Counted from the first letter of the stretch, positions 27,122 through 37,009 are shown. The stretch is DNA of 64,000 nt from Paenibacillus tundrae (GCF_030812775.1 NZ_JAUSTI010000004.1:349613-413612); one strand, 5' to 3'. Numbers and translations are program-made. The notes: generated from the letters alone by a model not told the origin.

Positions 27122-27427
27122 ATGGATTTTCCACCATGGATGCAGCGAGCAATTCGGGCGAGGCTAGATGAGGTGAGTGCCCAGATTGAGCACGAACCTG
27201 AACTGAGTCGAGTACGTGGGGAAACCGACAAAGCCTTCGAAGCTTTGTTTCAAGACAAGGATGTCGAGCAGACACCTGAATATGCCGAATGGGAAAATCG
27301 TTACATTGTCAGCAAAGGCATAGAAAATGAACGGTTGTACATGCAAGGGTTGCGAGATGGGATTCAGCTAACGGCCTCCTTGTTAGGTGAGTCAATGCTG
27401 GTGGAGAAAGGTCGTGAATCTGACTAA
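27122..27427 (+). CDS. Small acidic soluble protein of unknown function
   Basis: 101 residues from ATG 27122, with GGGGAGG 7 bases upstream. It is helical and charged (MQRAIRARLDEVSAQIEHEP..., YIVSKGIENERLYMQGLRDGIQL) with no membrane segment. It probably forms an operon with the Spo0E-like gene under the XRE operator. I recognise no family. Confidence 0.6.
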   Translation: MDFPPWMQRAIRARLDEVSAQIEHEPELSRVRGETDKAFEALFQDKDVEQTPEYAEWENRYIVSKGIENERLYMQGLRDGIQLTASLLGESMLVEKGRESD

Positions 27428-27696
27428 CGCTAGGTGCTGGTTGAGATTAGCAGTGTGAGTATGCTTGGCAGGTGAGTGAACGACTAAGCAAGAGAATGAA
27501 TGATGAAATGCATACTAAGAGCTTCATGCGGGATGAAAAGCAACATTCTGTCCATATAAATGATTCATAATTTAAGTAAAGACTTTTTAAAGTCTGAAAG
27601 GCCTTTGTATATTTACAAAGCTTCATAAGTATACAGAGGCTTGATCTACTTACGCGAACCCATAAGTCATGGGGAAGCGACCCCGAGCTTAACTTA
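27428..27696. other. Intergenic, no gene seen
   Basis: It contains a short perfect palindrome, AGACTTTTTAAAGTCT (about 27582-27597), and otherwise nothing I can name. Confidence 0.4.
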
Positions 27697-27740
27697 AAAA
27701 CGCGAGTCGAAGCGTGTATAGCCGCTTCGGCTCGCGTTTT
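27697..27740. terminator. Bidirectional terminator
   Basis: AAAACGCGAGTCGAAGCG pairs with CGCTTCGGCTCGCGTTTT (one T/G position) across a loop of 8 bases. T-runs occur on both strands. It serves the plus-strand small genes and the minus-strand binding protein ending at 27771. Confidence 0.8.
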
Positions 27741-27770
27741 AATGCTCTACTTTTCCAACATCACCAATCC

Positions 27771-29453
27771 TTACTCCCCACTTACCGACTTAAACCAATC
27801 ATTCACTTCTTGCGTGATCTGATTTCCGCCGTTAGATTTCCAGTTGGCGACGAATTGGTCGAAGGCATCGACTGGCAGTTTGCCGTAGATGATCTTATTG
27901 AACGTTTCCATCTCGGACTGACGGAGCAGGTTCCATTTGGAGACCATGGTTGGTGTGGCTGCGCCAGTGAAGTAGTTTTGTTTGCGAATGTCGATCTGAG
28001 ACATGACGACTTTGGCAGCGGCCCAGTTTTCAGGTTTGCGGAATTCAGCCATTTGTTTCTCGTAAGGCGTTTCGGGCTTCTCGCCGTCAGCTAGCTTCAC
28101 GAGGGTTTTCATGTACAGGTCTGGAATACGTGCTGGACCAGTCAGGAACGGGAATTCGTTGGAGAAATCTTTGATCTTCTCCTTGTCACTGGTTGGTTGA
28201 CCGTCGATGATATCCCAGTCGTATCCTTTGGCAAAGCCATATTCATAATCACTTCCTGCAGCTGGGTTAGCCAGGTTATCGAGCAAGTAGTTATAGTACA
28301 GGAAAATGGCTTCTGGATGCTTGGCATCCTTGTTGATCATGATACTGGCGTTCACACCAGAGTTCTGCCATTTCGTACCGATCTTACCCTCTGGGCCAGC
28401 CGGAATAGGATAGGCTTTGTATTTGGCACCAGGTACGTTCTTCAGTAGATCAGGTGCAGGCCAGTCGGGTACCCAGTTTGCTCCAGGCAGAATGCCAGCA
28501 GTACCAGCAGTCCAGCTTTCAGCGGATTTACCTTCGTCCCATAGCGCGGAGTCTGCGTGGATGTACCCTTTGTTCATCCATTCATTGAGTTTGGCAAGGG
28601 CTTGCTTGGCGCCTGGATTAATGGAGCCGTATTCGAGATTACCATCGGCGTCTTTGTTCCATTGTTCCTGGATCGTGCCGTATGCACCGAATAACCAGTC
28701 GAGCGAGCCCATCCAGGTATTCGTATTATTTTTCAGCGAGATCGCCAGTGGGAACACTTTATCCGGAGATAGCCCGTCTGGGTTCTCATTCTTGAATTTG
28801 TCCATGATGTTCTCAAGGTCTGCGATGGTCTTCGGAGCTTCCAGATTCAGCTTCTCCATCCAGTCCTCTCTGAGCCAGAACAGGGTATCATCGTTATCCG
28901 TGTACTCCATGATCGGCATGTTGTATTTTTTGCCGTCCTTGGTAAACGGATACCACAGCTCAGGATGCGCTGCTGCGTGATCTTTCAGTGTTTGGTTCGC
29001 ATACTTGTCGAACAGTTCATCGATGGCAATGAATTGACCGGAGTCGATCAACTGATTCGTCAGTACAGCGTTGGTTGGCACGGTTACGAAATCAGGCAGT
29101 TTCTCGCCAGACGCAATCGCGAGCTGCAGCTTCTGTCTGTATTGATCGTCATTGGCCGGATACCAGGTATCCTTATGCTTCATGCCCAGCGTTTCCAGCA
29201 TCCAACGATCGTGTACATTGTTTTCTTTTGTATCGCCTTGCACGTATTTCTTCGGCATCAGTACCGAACTGAATTCAATAGGTGGGTCGTATTTTCCATT
29301 AGCAAAAGCAGCTTCTGCTTCAGCCGAACCGACGGTTGCCGGCGTATTATCGTCAGTACCATTTTCACTCGCAGTCTCACCACTGCCGCACGCAGTGATC
29401 GTGATGAGTGCGATAACCATGAGCAGTGACCACCATGTTTTGAATTTGATCAT
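27771..29453 (-). CDS. Extracellular solute-binding lipoprotein (LplA/YtcQ-like sugar binding)
   Basis: A 560-residue lipoprotein on the minus strand. The signal ends with the lipobox TITAC (residue 22). The length and motifs (NVHDRWMLETLGMKHKDTWY, LFWLREDWMEKLNLEAPKTI, ANWVPDWP) are typical of the large LplA-type binding proteins of Paenibacillus that pair with LplB/LplC permeases. The cognate permeases are probably those at 33873 and 34851. It is separated from them by the response regulator and kinase genes, which likely control it. The substrate is unknown. Confidence 0.9.
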   Translation of the reverse strand: MIKFKTWWSLLMVIALITITACGSGETASENGTDDNTPATVGSAEAEAAFANGKYDPPIEFSSVLMPKKYVQGDTKENNVHDRWMLETLGMKHKDTWYPANDDQYRQKLQLAIASGEKLPDFVTVPTNAVLTNQLIDSGQFIAIDELFDKYANQTLKDHAAAHPELWYPFTKDGKKYNMPIMEYTDNDDTLFWLREDWMEKLNLEAPKTIADLENIMDKFKNENPDGLSPDKVFPLAISLKNNTNTWMGSLDWLFGAYGTIQEQWNKDADGNLEYGSINPGAKQALAKLNEWMNKGYIHADSALWDEGKSAESWTAGTAGILPGANWVPDWPAPDLLKNVPGAKYKAYPIPAGPEGKIGTKWQNSGVNASIMINKDAKHPEAIFLYYNYLLDNLANPAAGSDYEYGFAKGYDWDIIDGQPTSDKEKIKDFSNEFPFLTGPARIPDLYMKTLVKLADGEKPETPYEKQMAEFRKPENWAAAKVVMSQIDIRKQNYFTGAATPTMVSKWNLLRQSEMETFNKIIYGKLPVDAFDQFVANWKSNGGNQITQEVNDWFKSVSGE

Positions 29454-29560
29454 TGTTCAATCCCCCTACGATGTATGATCTTTACTAATGTAACTGTACC
29501 AATTGGGGTGGGAGGGCATCTATATGAGTTTGTTAGTTTTGATAGGACTCTATTATGTTA

Positions 29561-31168
29561 TTAATGCTGGTCTCTATACTCCTGCGGCGTAACGCCGAAC
29601 TGACGTTTGAATACTTTGATAAAATAAGCCGGATCCATATAGCCAATCTCCATGCTGATTTCATATACTTTTTTGCTGGTCGTCACCAGCTTGTGACACG
29701 CTCGATCCATACGCAGGCGCGAGATATACTCACTAATGCCTTCGCCTGTTTCAATCTTATATATCTTGGACAGATGAGTCGGATGCAGATTGACATGATC
29801 GGCCAAGGCGCGCAAAGACACATCCAAATGCAGGTTCTTATCAGTATAATCCTGAATTTTCTTCACGTACTCGGAGCGAATATCCTTGATCTCGTTGGAC
29901 GTGCCTTCCTTGAGTTTACCAAGCACGCTAAGTGACCATTTCCGCAGCTTGCCAATCGTGGAGAAGGCTTCTCCGCTCTGGAGAAACTCGATATCGCTAC
30001 CCATTAGATTGGCCAGTGTGAGCTTATTACGGTGTGCGAGATTAGTGAATGAAGCTGTAATGAGAAAACCAGCCTCCATGCAGTGCTCCCACGATTCCGA
30101 CCATTTCTCGTCCAGTTCCGCGCAGACAGCGAGAATTTTCTCTTCCGCAGCATCCCATTGCCCACTATCTAGCAGCTGTACTAACGTAGGCGGGGTATAT
30201 AGCTCATCCAACGGACCTTGCGCTGCATGTGATTCCACGTCGCTGACCCGCATCACGAATTCGCGCTCGTCTCCAACGATCTGCCAGAAATAGGCTGAGG
30301 CCTGACGAAAACGGGGATAGAGCTGCTCCGGGAAAGCAAACCACTCGGTAATGACAATAGAGAGGGAGCCCTTGAGGAACTGCTTGACCTTAGATTGCAG
30401 CTGAATGGACAGCTTCTCCAGAATGGTTTCTTTGCCAATATCGCCTTTGCGCTCCTTCAATTGCAGTAAGAACACGAGATAGCCATGCTCTTCCTTGACA
30501 CCCCATACCTCCATAAACTCGCCCATAATCTCCTCCGCCATATTGATGATGGCATATTCGATCAGCGTCTGATCATGGCTGTCATATTGACCGAATTCCT
30601 CTTCCAAACGCACCAGCATGAGTGCCGCATCCCCCGTGTGGAAGGGCAGACCATAGTTAGCGAGTTTCCGATCCCATTCGCTGGTTGAGTAGCGATGTCC
30701 CTGCAAAGCCTCCAACAGGAGTCGTCCCCGCAAATGGGGCAGATTCTCCCGCAAAGTAAACTGAGTTCGCGTAAGTGAACTTACGAGCTCCCATTCGTTA
30801 TTCAGTTGGTCGATTGCTTTCTTAACAGCACCCTTTAATTCATCATCTGTAGGCGGCTTGAGTAAATAATCTACGGCCGCATACTGAATGGCTTTTTTGG
30901 CATATTCAAATTCGGAGTACCCGGATAAAAGAATACATTTTATTTTTTTGTCCCGGACTCGAATCCGTTCAATCAGTTCAATTCCCGTCATTTCAGGCAT
31001 TTGAATGTCTGATATCACGATATCAATCGGGTGTGTATCAATTAATTGCAAAGCTTCATGCGCCGAATAGGCTTTATGCACTTGTTCGATTCCCAGCGTA
31101 TGCCAGGGCTTGGTCATGGATAAATTGTCTACCCAGTGTGCTTCGTCGTCTACGATGATCATCTGCAT
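29561..31168 (-). CDS. Response regulator with AraC-type DNA-binding domain (YesN-like)
   Basis: 535 residues. The N-terminal receiver domain has the acidic pair DD near residues 7-8, phospho-acceptor Asp54 (VISDIQMPEM) and Lys in LLKPP. A helical middle section of about 280 residues follows, then a C-terminal double HTH (VSLRALADHVNLHPTHLSKIY, VYEISMEIGYMDPAYFIKVFK). YesN-type regulators act with YesM-type kinases on neighbouring carbohydrate ABC genes. The kinase gene lies upstream on the same strand, separated by an unusually long 523-base gap containing an intergenic repeat. Confidence 0.9.
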   Translation of the reverse strand: MQMIIVDDEAHWVDNLSMTKPWHTLGIEQVHKAYSAHEALQLIDTHPIDIVISDIQMPEMTGIELIERIRVRDKKIKCILLSGYSEFEYAKKAIQYAAVDYLLKPPTDDELKGAVKKAIDQLNNEWELVSSLTRTQFTLRENLPHLRGRLLLEALQGHRYSTSEWDRKLANYGLPFHTGDAALMLVRLEEEFGQYDSHDQTLIEYAIINMAEEIMGEFMEVWGVKEEHGYLVFLLQLKERKGDIGKETILEKLSIQLQSKVKQFLKGSLSIVITEWFAFPEQLYPRFRQASAYFWQIVGDEREFVMRVSDVESHAAQGPLDELYTPPTLVQLLDSGQWDAAEEKILAVCAELDEKWSESWEHCMEAGFLITASFTNLAHRNKLTLANLMGSDIEFLQSGEAFSTIGKLRKWSLSVLGKLKEGTSNEIKDIRSEYVKKIQDYTDKNLHLDVSLRALADHVNLHPTHLSKIYKIETGEGISEYISRLRMDRACHKLVTTSKKVYEISMEIGYMDPAYFIKVFKRQFGVTPQEYRDQH

Positions 31169-31691
31169 GATGTTAGTCTCCTTGGGTGGTATATAAGTCT
31201 TGAGATTAAAATTAAGGAATAGATGAAGTGAACAAGGGCGCTACGGATTTGAAGGGTTCTTACGATCGCTGTTATCCCCAGATTTCATTGAATCTTTTCT
31301 AAAGGTGAAATCCGGGGATAAAGGCGAAAGCGAATGCTTCCGATGAAGCTTTCTTGCAGAAAGCTTTTAGCTTCGCTTCTACAGAATCCCCTCAATCCTT
31401 CGATTTGGTTCACATAAAGCTAACCCATTATTTTAAAGAAAGGCTTATATAAAGGTGAATTTGTGATAAGGAAGGGCGGAGCGTCTTGCTTCGCTGCAGC
31501 CCTCTATTAAAAAAAATTTCTAACGTACACTTCTGATGTTTACACTTCTTCAGGCTTTTACTGTGCTTCAGGTTTTCTCGCTTCTGTCATATTTCATCAG
31601 ATACTTATTTCCCCTGAATCCTGTATCCGATACGATATGCCTCTAGGCATCCTTTGTCATCCCAATCTGACTTTTTAAACAACCTCTCATA
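31169..31691. other. Long gap between kinase and regulator genes
   Basis: No gene is seen. Bases of about 31262-31385 hold one copy of a repeat also found inverted at about 33586-33705. The remainder is plain intergenic sequence. Confidence 0.5.
31262..31385 (+). repeat. Intergenic repeat, copy A
   Basis: It contains GATCGCTGTTATCCCCAGAT, then GAAATCCGGGGATA (the two can form a hairpin), then GAATGCTTCCGATGAAGCTT and CAGAAAGCTTT. The reverse complement of 33586-33705 has the same blocks in the same order, with differences in the spacer. It is probably a dispersed genomic repeat. Confidence 0.6.
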
Positions 31692-33497
31692 TTAGTTTCG
31701 GTTTCCTCGCTCGGGATCTCTATCTTCCTTTGGAATCTCCCAGACGATCTCGGTTCGGAATCCGCCAAGTGGGGAGGGGCAGAATCGGAGGTAGGATTGG
31801 GTACCAAATAGGTGCATGATGCGCTGGTTGGTATTCCAAAGACCACAGCCCATTTCCTCCTGCAATGGTTCCTTCATTTTCATGTTCAGTGCTTCGTACT
31901 GATCTGCACTTACGCCAGGGCCGTCGTCATCGATATATATTTTGCCTATTCCGTCCTCGCTCTCGCCAGTTATTCGAATCTCCCCGGAAGAATAGGACTT
32001 CGCTACGCCGTGAATGACGGAATTCTCGACCATCGGTTGCAGCATTAATCGCGGTACAGACTGCTGGAGCATGTCCTCCGGAATATCAATGTGATATTCA
32101 ATGCGGCCGTTGCGAAGTTTCTGAATATCCAGATAGTTGATGAGCAGCTTAATCTCTTCCTGAAGGGAAGATGTCTCTCGTTCCATGCGCGTCGTATAGC
32201 GGTAATACGCACTCAGGTTATGCGCCATGGACACGACAGCTTGTTCGTCCTTCATCTGAGCCATATTGATGATATAACCAAGACAGTTATAGAGAAAATG
32301 TGGATTAATCTGAGCTTGCAACTGCTTCAGCGTTGCTTCTCTAGCTCTAATTTTCTCATGAAATACATTCTCGATCAGGTCTTGAATCTGGTGAGACATG
32401 TCGTTGAACCGATGGAACAGGAACGAGAACTCGTTCTGCTTGTTGCTATGCAGGCGCACGGAATAGTCGCCCTGCTCTACACGGCGTAAGCCTTTGATCA
32501 GTTTTTTGATTGGATATTGCACATTCCGGTAGAGCAGGATCGATGCCGAGATGCCCACCACCAGTAACAAAATCATACAAGCATAGAATAGATTCCGGCT
32601 AAGTGAGATCGGCTGAAGAATCTGATAGAGCGGGATGACATCAACCAGATGCCAGTCCAGATACGTGGATTTCACGGAGCTAACCAAGTACTTTTTCCCA
32701 CCTAGCTCGACGACATCCTGTGTTGTATCTTCCGAGGCGTGTGTATCCAGATAACGAATGAGTTCTTGGGATAACTGCTTGTCTGCACTACGATTCAGAA
32801 TGGGGGCGTCACCCTTGTGATAAAAGAACGGATCGCCTTGTCCGCCAGCTTTATACGTATCCAGCATATTTTGAATATTCTCATAACTGAAACTGGCCTC
32901 AATAACGAGGTTGCTTCCAGTGAGCGTCCCGGGTTGAGCCAAGGAATCGGTAAAGAACCAATAGAAGGATTGCAGTCCATCTTGAGGTGCTGTGCCTTGA
33001 TCCCCGTAAGTCCATTGTCCGCTCATATTTTTCTTCAAATATTCCTCATCATACCCGGATGAACGGTTGTAGTTAGCAATAACATCCTGATTCTGTTGGG
33101 AATATACGGCATAGCGAGTAGGCCAGATATCGGTAACGCCAGATTGCAGCGTCATCTTCTCCTGTATGACATAACGGGTCTGCATCTGATCATACCGATC
33201 ATCCCACATGTTCAGTCCATTGAAAGCTCGTACATTCGGATCGCGAGAGAGAATCAGGCTGAAATCCATCATCTGATTAATGCGCGAATCGATCTGGCTG
33301 GATAGGAACGTCAGCTGCTTCGTGTTCGAAATCTGCAACTCGTTACTGACCACGTCATAGGTGACGCTATTCGAGTAGGTGTACATGATGAGAATGGGGA
33401 TGAATAACACCACAATTAACAAATTTATTTTGGCAAACAGGCTAAATCGGGAGCTCGCCTTCGCTGGAAATAATATTAAGCGCTTCCATGTATGCAT
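31692..33497 (-). CDS. Sensor histidine kinase (YesM-like)
   Basis: 601 residues on the minus strand. There is a TM helix at about 24-40, an extracellular sensor domain of about 260 residues (dCache-like), a second TM at about 302-323, then HAMP (RNVQYPIKKLIKGLRRVEQG). The His_kinase domain has phospho-acceptor His400 in QINPHFLYN, followed by an HATPase domain (PMVENSVIHGV, DDGPGVS, GLWNTNQRI). It would sense an extracellular sugar signal and phosphorylate the YesN-like regulator. The last residues are short and charged. Confidence 0.92.
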   Translation of the reverse strand: MHTWKRLILFPAKASSRFSLFAKINLLIVVLFIPILIMYTYSNSVTYDVVSNELQISNTKQLTFLSSQIDSRINQMMDFSLILSRDPNVRAFNGLNMWDDRYDQMQTRYVIQEKMTLQSGVTDIWPTRYAVYSQQNQDVIANYNRSSGYDEEYLKKNMSGQWTYGDQGTAPQDGLQSFYWFFTDSLAQPGTLTGSNLVIEASFSYENIQNMLDTYKAGGQGDPFFYHKGDAPILNRSADKQLSQELIRYLDTHASEDTTQDVVELGGKKYLVSSVKSTYLDWHLVDVIPLYQILQPISLSRNLFYACMILLLVVGISASILLYRNVQYPIKKLIKGLRRVEQGDYSVRLHSNKQNEFSFLFHRFNDMSHQIQDLIENVFHEKIRAREATLKQLQAQINPHFLYNCLGYIINMAQMKDEQAVVSMAHNLSAYYRYTTRMERETSSLQEEIKLLINYLDIQKLRNGRIEYHIDIPEDMLQQSVPRLMLQPMVENSVIHGVAKSYSSGEIRITGESEDGIGKIYIDDDGPGVSADQYEALNMKMKEPLQEEMGCGLWNTNQRIMHLFGTQSYLRFCPSPLGGFRTEIVWEIPKEDRDPERGNRN

Positions 33498-33872
33498 GAA
33501 AATTCTCCTTTACCTTCACTTTCAGACTACATAGGCTGAACTAAACATTCACACGGAAACGGAGAGGACAGAAAGAACCTGGAGAAGCGGAGCGGTCGCT
33601 TGAAAGCTTTCTGAAGGAAAGCTGCATCGGAAGCATAGGCTATCCTTGGATTTCCCCATTAAAAATGGGAATAAAAAAAAATCTGGGGGTAACAGCGATT
33701 GGAAGGTTGTTCTGTCATCGGAGTGATCGTGTGATATATGTTTAGATCAAACTAACAAAACCCTATCGAGCCTAACAATGTTATATAGTCAGACCTCAGA
33801 ATGGCTTGATACTATTTATATCAGAGCACCCCATCACACACAAAAACTTTTTTTGGGAACAGGAGAAGCGCT
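33498..33872. other. Divergent promoter region between kinase and permease genes
   Basis: No gene. It carries the inverted repeat copy at about 33586-33705 and, toward 33872, the AGGAG ribosome binding site of the permease. The regulator's target site is expected here or before the binding-protein gene, but I cannot identify it. Confidence 0.45.
33586..33705 (-). repeat. Intergenic repeat, copy B (inverted relative to copy A)
   Basis: Read on the minus strand it gives AATCGCTGTTACCCCCAGAT, GAAATCCAAGGATA, TATGCTTCCGATGCAGCTTT and CAGAAAGCTTTCAAGCG, matching copy A block by block. Confidence 0.6.
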
Positions 33873-34835
33873 ATGGAGGCTAAGTTGGAGGGTAAACGAG
33901 TCCCGCAGGCCAGTCTTGGAAACAAGCTGGAGCATAAGAAGAAAAAACGTTACAAACAGCCGTGGATTCTACACTTCATGGTGTTGCCTGCGGCCATTAT
34001 GGTCTTTATTTTTTCATATATTCCGATGTCGGGAATTCTGATGGCATTTCAAAATTACAAACCTGCACTAGGTTTTTTCGATTCAGAATGGGTAGGACTG
34101 AAGCATTTCAGGTACATGTGGGAAAATGATTACTTCCTGCAAATTACGTGGAACACACTGTTTTTTGCCTGCTCCAAAATTGTCATGAATCTGATCATTC
34201 CATTTGTCTTCGCCTTATTGCTCAATGAGGTACGGAAGATGGCGCTCAAAAGAACCATCCAGACACTCGTGTATCTGCCACACTTCTTGTCTTGGGTAAC
34301 GCTGTCCGGTATTTTGATCGACATTCTGGCGCAAACGGGTATCGTCAATCAGTTCCTGGTCTCGGTATTTGGTATCAAGCCAATCTTTTTCCTCGGAGAC
34401 GGTAACTGGTTCCGGTTCACGGTCATTGCAAGTGATGTCTGGAAAGAGTTCGGCTTCAACACAATCATCTTCCTTGCAGCTTTGTCTGGCATCAATCCAT
34501 CACTCTATGAAGCAGCAGAAGTGGATGGAGCAGGGCGCTGGAAGCAAACGATCTATATTACCATCCCAGCACTCATCCCAATTGGGATTGTAATCGCAAC
34601 GCTGGCACTAGGTAATGTGCTCAACGCGAATTTTGACCAGATCTTTAACTTATATAGTCCATTAATCTATCAGCAAGCGGATATTATTGATACGTTTGTG
34701 TATCGAGAAGGTCTACTAAGTGGGCAGTTCAGCTTCGCTACAGCGGTGAATCTGTTCAAATCGGTTATTAGTCTGATCCTGATCGTGATCTCCTATCGAC
34801 TGGCTTACCGATTCGCCGGATATCGAATTTTCTAG
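33873..34835 (+). CDS. Sugar ABC transporter permease (LplB-like)
   Basis: 320 residues, ATG 33873 behind AGGAG. A basic N-terminus of about 30 residues precedes six helices (FMVLPAAIMVFIFSYIPMSG is the family's first helix). The EAA loop is SLYEAAEVDGAGRWKQTIYI. It pairs with the next gene 15 bases downstream and with the binding protein at 27771. No ATPase gene accompanies it. Confidence 0.92.
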   Translation: MEAKLEGKRVPQASLGNKLEHKKKKRYKQPWILHFMVLPAAIMVFIFSYIPMSGILMAFQNYKPALGFFDSEWVGLKHFRYMWENDYFLQITWNTLFFACSKIVMNLIIPFVFALLLNEVRKMALKRTIQTLVYLPHFLSWVTLSGILIDILAQTGIVNQFLVSVFGIKPIFFLGDGNWFRFTVIASDVWKEFGFNTIIFLAALSGINPSLYEAAEVDGAGRWKQTIYITIPALIPIGIVIATLALGNVLNANFDQIFNLYSPLIYQQADIIDTFVYREGLLSGQFSFATAVNLFKSVISLILIVISYRLAYRFAGYRIF

Positions 34836-34850
34836 AAAGGATGACGAGCC

Positions 34851-35723
34851 ATGTATCATAAAACGCTGCCCTATCGCATATTCAGCATCTTCAACAATGT
34901 GTTTCTGACCATCCTTTCGCTGCTCTGTCTGCTGCCGCTCTATCACTTGCTGATGGTATCGCTTAGCGCGTCTGCACCTGCTAATGCCGGGTTGGTCACG
35001 TTCTGGCCGATTGGATTCACGCTCGAAGCGTATGCCAAGACATTTGATAATTCCAATTTCCTGTCCTCCCTGTGGGTATCCGTAGAACGGACGGTACTGG
35101 GTACTGGGCTTGCGCTCATCGTCAATACGCTTGCGGCGTATGCGCTGTCCAAGGAGACACGGGTGTTCCGTGCGCGTAACATCTATCTATGGTACTTTGT
35201 TGTGACAATGCTATTTAGCGGAGGACTCATTCCGGGGTACATTCTTATTCTGAAGCTGGGACTGATGAACACGCTGTGGGCGCTGATTCTGCCAGGTCTT
35301 GTGGCGGTGTTCAACATCATTCTGCTACTGAATTTCTTCCGCACGGTGCCGAAGGATCTGGAAGAGGCGGCATTTATCGATGGCGCAGGATATTTCCAGT
35401 CATTTATCAAAATCTATCTGCCCGTCTCCGTGCCTGTTATCGCCACTGTCTCTCTGTTCATGATGGTTGGGCATTGGAATGCCTATTTCGACGGGATCAT
35501 CTATATCCGTGATTCGGAAAAGCTGCCACTCGCGACGTTTATGCAGACGATCATCGTGCAGGCCGACATGACCAAGCTTGATCCCGAAGCGATTGCGAAT
35601 TTGTCGCAGCGGACAATCCGGGCATCTCAGATTTTCATTAGTGCATTGCCGATTCTACTGGTGTACCCCTTCCTGCAACGGTATTTTGTGACTGGGATTG
35701 TGGTTGGAGCGGTGAAGGAGTAG
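34851..35723 (+). CDS. Carbohydrate ABC transporter permease (LplC/YtcP-like)
   Basis: 290 residues, ATG 34851 after GAAAGGATGACG. Six helices and the EAA loop DLEEAAFIDGAGYFQSFIKI are present, and the C-terminus (LQRYFVTGIVVGAVKE) is diagnostic of the YtcP/LplC group. It forms the second half of the channel with the preceding gene. Confidence 0.93.
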   Translation: MYHKTLPYRIFSIFNNVFLTILSLLCLLPLYHLLMVSLSASAPANAGLVTFWPIGFTLEAYAKTFDNSNFLSSLWVSVERTVLGTGLALIVNTLAAYALSKETRVFRARNIYLWYFVVTMLFSGGLIPGYILILKLGLMNTLWALILPGLVAVFNIILLLNFFRTVPKDLEEAAFIDGAGYFQSFIKIYLPVSVPVIATVSLFMMVGHWNAYFDGIIYIRDSEKLPLATFMQTIIVQADMTKLDPEAIANLSQRTIRASQIFISALPILLVYPFLQRYFVTGIVVGAVKE

Positions 35724-35766
35724 ATGTACGGTTGTATGTAGTAAGGCAACAAGAGGATTGTAAAAG

Positions 35767-35810
35767 GGAGCTACTGAACTGGGGAAGGCCAGGGAGGTGG
35801 CTTCTTTTTT
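35767..35810 (+). terminator. Probable Rho-independent terminator
   Basis: GGAGCTAC (35767-35774) pairs with GTGGCTTC (35797-35804), including two G-T pairs, and runs into TTTTTT. It follows the permease operon. Confidence 0.5.
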
Positions 35811-35926
35811 GCCGAATTATTTCGTTTGAATTATGAATAATTGAATCCTTATACTTTGCCATTTCAATAGTATAATAATGGGAATATACGTTGGATCATC
35901 ATTCGTAGATAAGGAGAACAAATACA

Positions 35927-36823
35927 ATGGTCATAATGGTTGAGCCATCCGCTGAGCGGATTGGGCGTTGGATCGACGCCTATGTTCCTAATAAAGATCT
36001 ATTTTTTCTCAGGGAGGAGCATCTCATTAAACTAGAAATGCACCTTAACGATGTGTTGATTTTTCCGAGCAAAGAATTCTTTCGTCATTCCTCATATAAT
36101 CAGATACAGTTTGTTAATAGCTTTGAATATTGGAAGATAGACAAAGAAATACAATATGTACTTGTCGCTAACCCGAATTGGTTGTGTTCTCTCTCAAGTG
36201 AGATGCAGAAATGGATCAATCATATTCAGCGTACAGTACATCGTGGTTTGATCTTACCGACCTCGTTGCTCCCTACTCCGTATACATTTCCTGAGGAACA
36301 TTTGGTGAAGGATCAGGGAGAAGAATATGTCGTTCTACACAGTAAACTATGGAGTAAGCTTCCGTATAAAGTGAAGTTGGATCTACTCAAAGGTCATGCT
36401 AAGAAGTGGGATGACTGGAACGGTTATGCGCTGGACGATTCTATTCCTTCTCATTTGCAGAGATATGCTAATACGTTCCCAGCTGAAGGAGGAGGGAATT
36501 GTTTAGCTGCAACATTGTTCGCTGTATCTCAGCAAGAATGGATTCTGAATGAATGGGTTCATCCAGAGACATTTGTAGAAGGCCTCAAGAGAGCCCATTA
36601 TGTTATGAGAGATACAGAGGAGCTTCGTACGGGTGATGTTGTTGTATGGATGGATGCTAACGATATCGTTCAACATGCCTCGTATCATATGGGTCAAGAT
36701 CTGTTCTTTAATAAGGATGGTCAGACTTTTTTTAATCCTTGGAAAGTGATTGATTGGAAGACACTCAAGCTGGAATGGGCGAGATACACCTATAAGGTGT
36801 ATCGGAAAGAAATTTTAACATAA
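35927..36823 (+). CDS. Hypothetical protein, possibly papain-like (NlpC/P60-type) fold
   Basis: 298 residues, start at 35927 behind AAGGAG. There is no signal peptide or membrane helix. The C-terminal third has GGGNCLAATLFAV (a Cys at the start of a helix), GDVVVWMDAND and QHASYHMG, then FFNPWKVIDW, in the order Cys-helix-strand-His seen in papain-like peptidases and amidases. This is a fold-level guess from motifs. The N-terminal half is unrecognised. It stands alone between two terminator/promoter regions. Confidence 0.55.
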   Translation: MVIMVEPSAERIGRWIDAYVPNKDLFFLREEHLIKLEMHLNDVLIFPSKEFFRHSSYNQIQFVNSFEYWKIDKEIQYVLVANPNWLCSLSSEMQKWINHIQRTVHRGLILPTSLLPTPYTFPEEHLVKDQGEEYVVLHSKLWSKLPYKVKLDLLKGHAKKWDDWNGYALDDSIPSHLQRYANTFPAEGGGNCLAATLFAVSQQEWILNEWVHPETFVEGLKRAHYVMRDTEELRTGDVVVWMDANDIVQHASYHMGQDLFFNKDGQTFFNPWKVIDWKTLKLEWARYTYKVYRKEILT

Positions 36824-36837
36824 AGGAACACAGTCCA

Positions 36838-36867
36838 TTGCCCCCACATTCCTAATCCTGCTATAAT
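36838..36867 (+). promoter_or_regulatory. Putative promoter of the EF-G-binding protein gene
   Basis: TTGCCC (36838-36843) and a perfect TATAAT (36862-36867) are 18 bases apart. Transcription would start near 36874, leaving a leader of about 235 bases before the gene at 37108. Confidence 0.5.
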
Positions 36868-37009
36868 TCCGGTATATCTACTGCATTGGGGGTTATACCG
36901 TGGCAATATTGGCTGTGCCGGATTGCTCGTTCGCTAGAAAGGCCTTACGCAAAGCCTGAAGAGGGGCGGACTTTGTGTAGGGCGCGACGAGTATGCAATC
37001 GATCGCCCT

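Noticed and set aside
27714..29478. Long open frames on the plus strand inside the LplA-like gene
   Set aside because: They run opposite to a clear full-length binding protein with a lipobox and have shadow-type composition; no ribosome binding sites.
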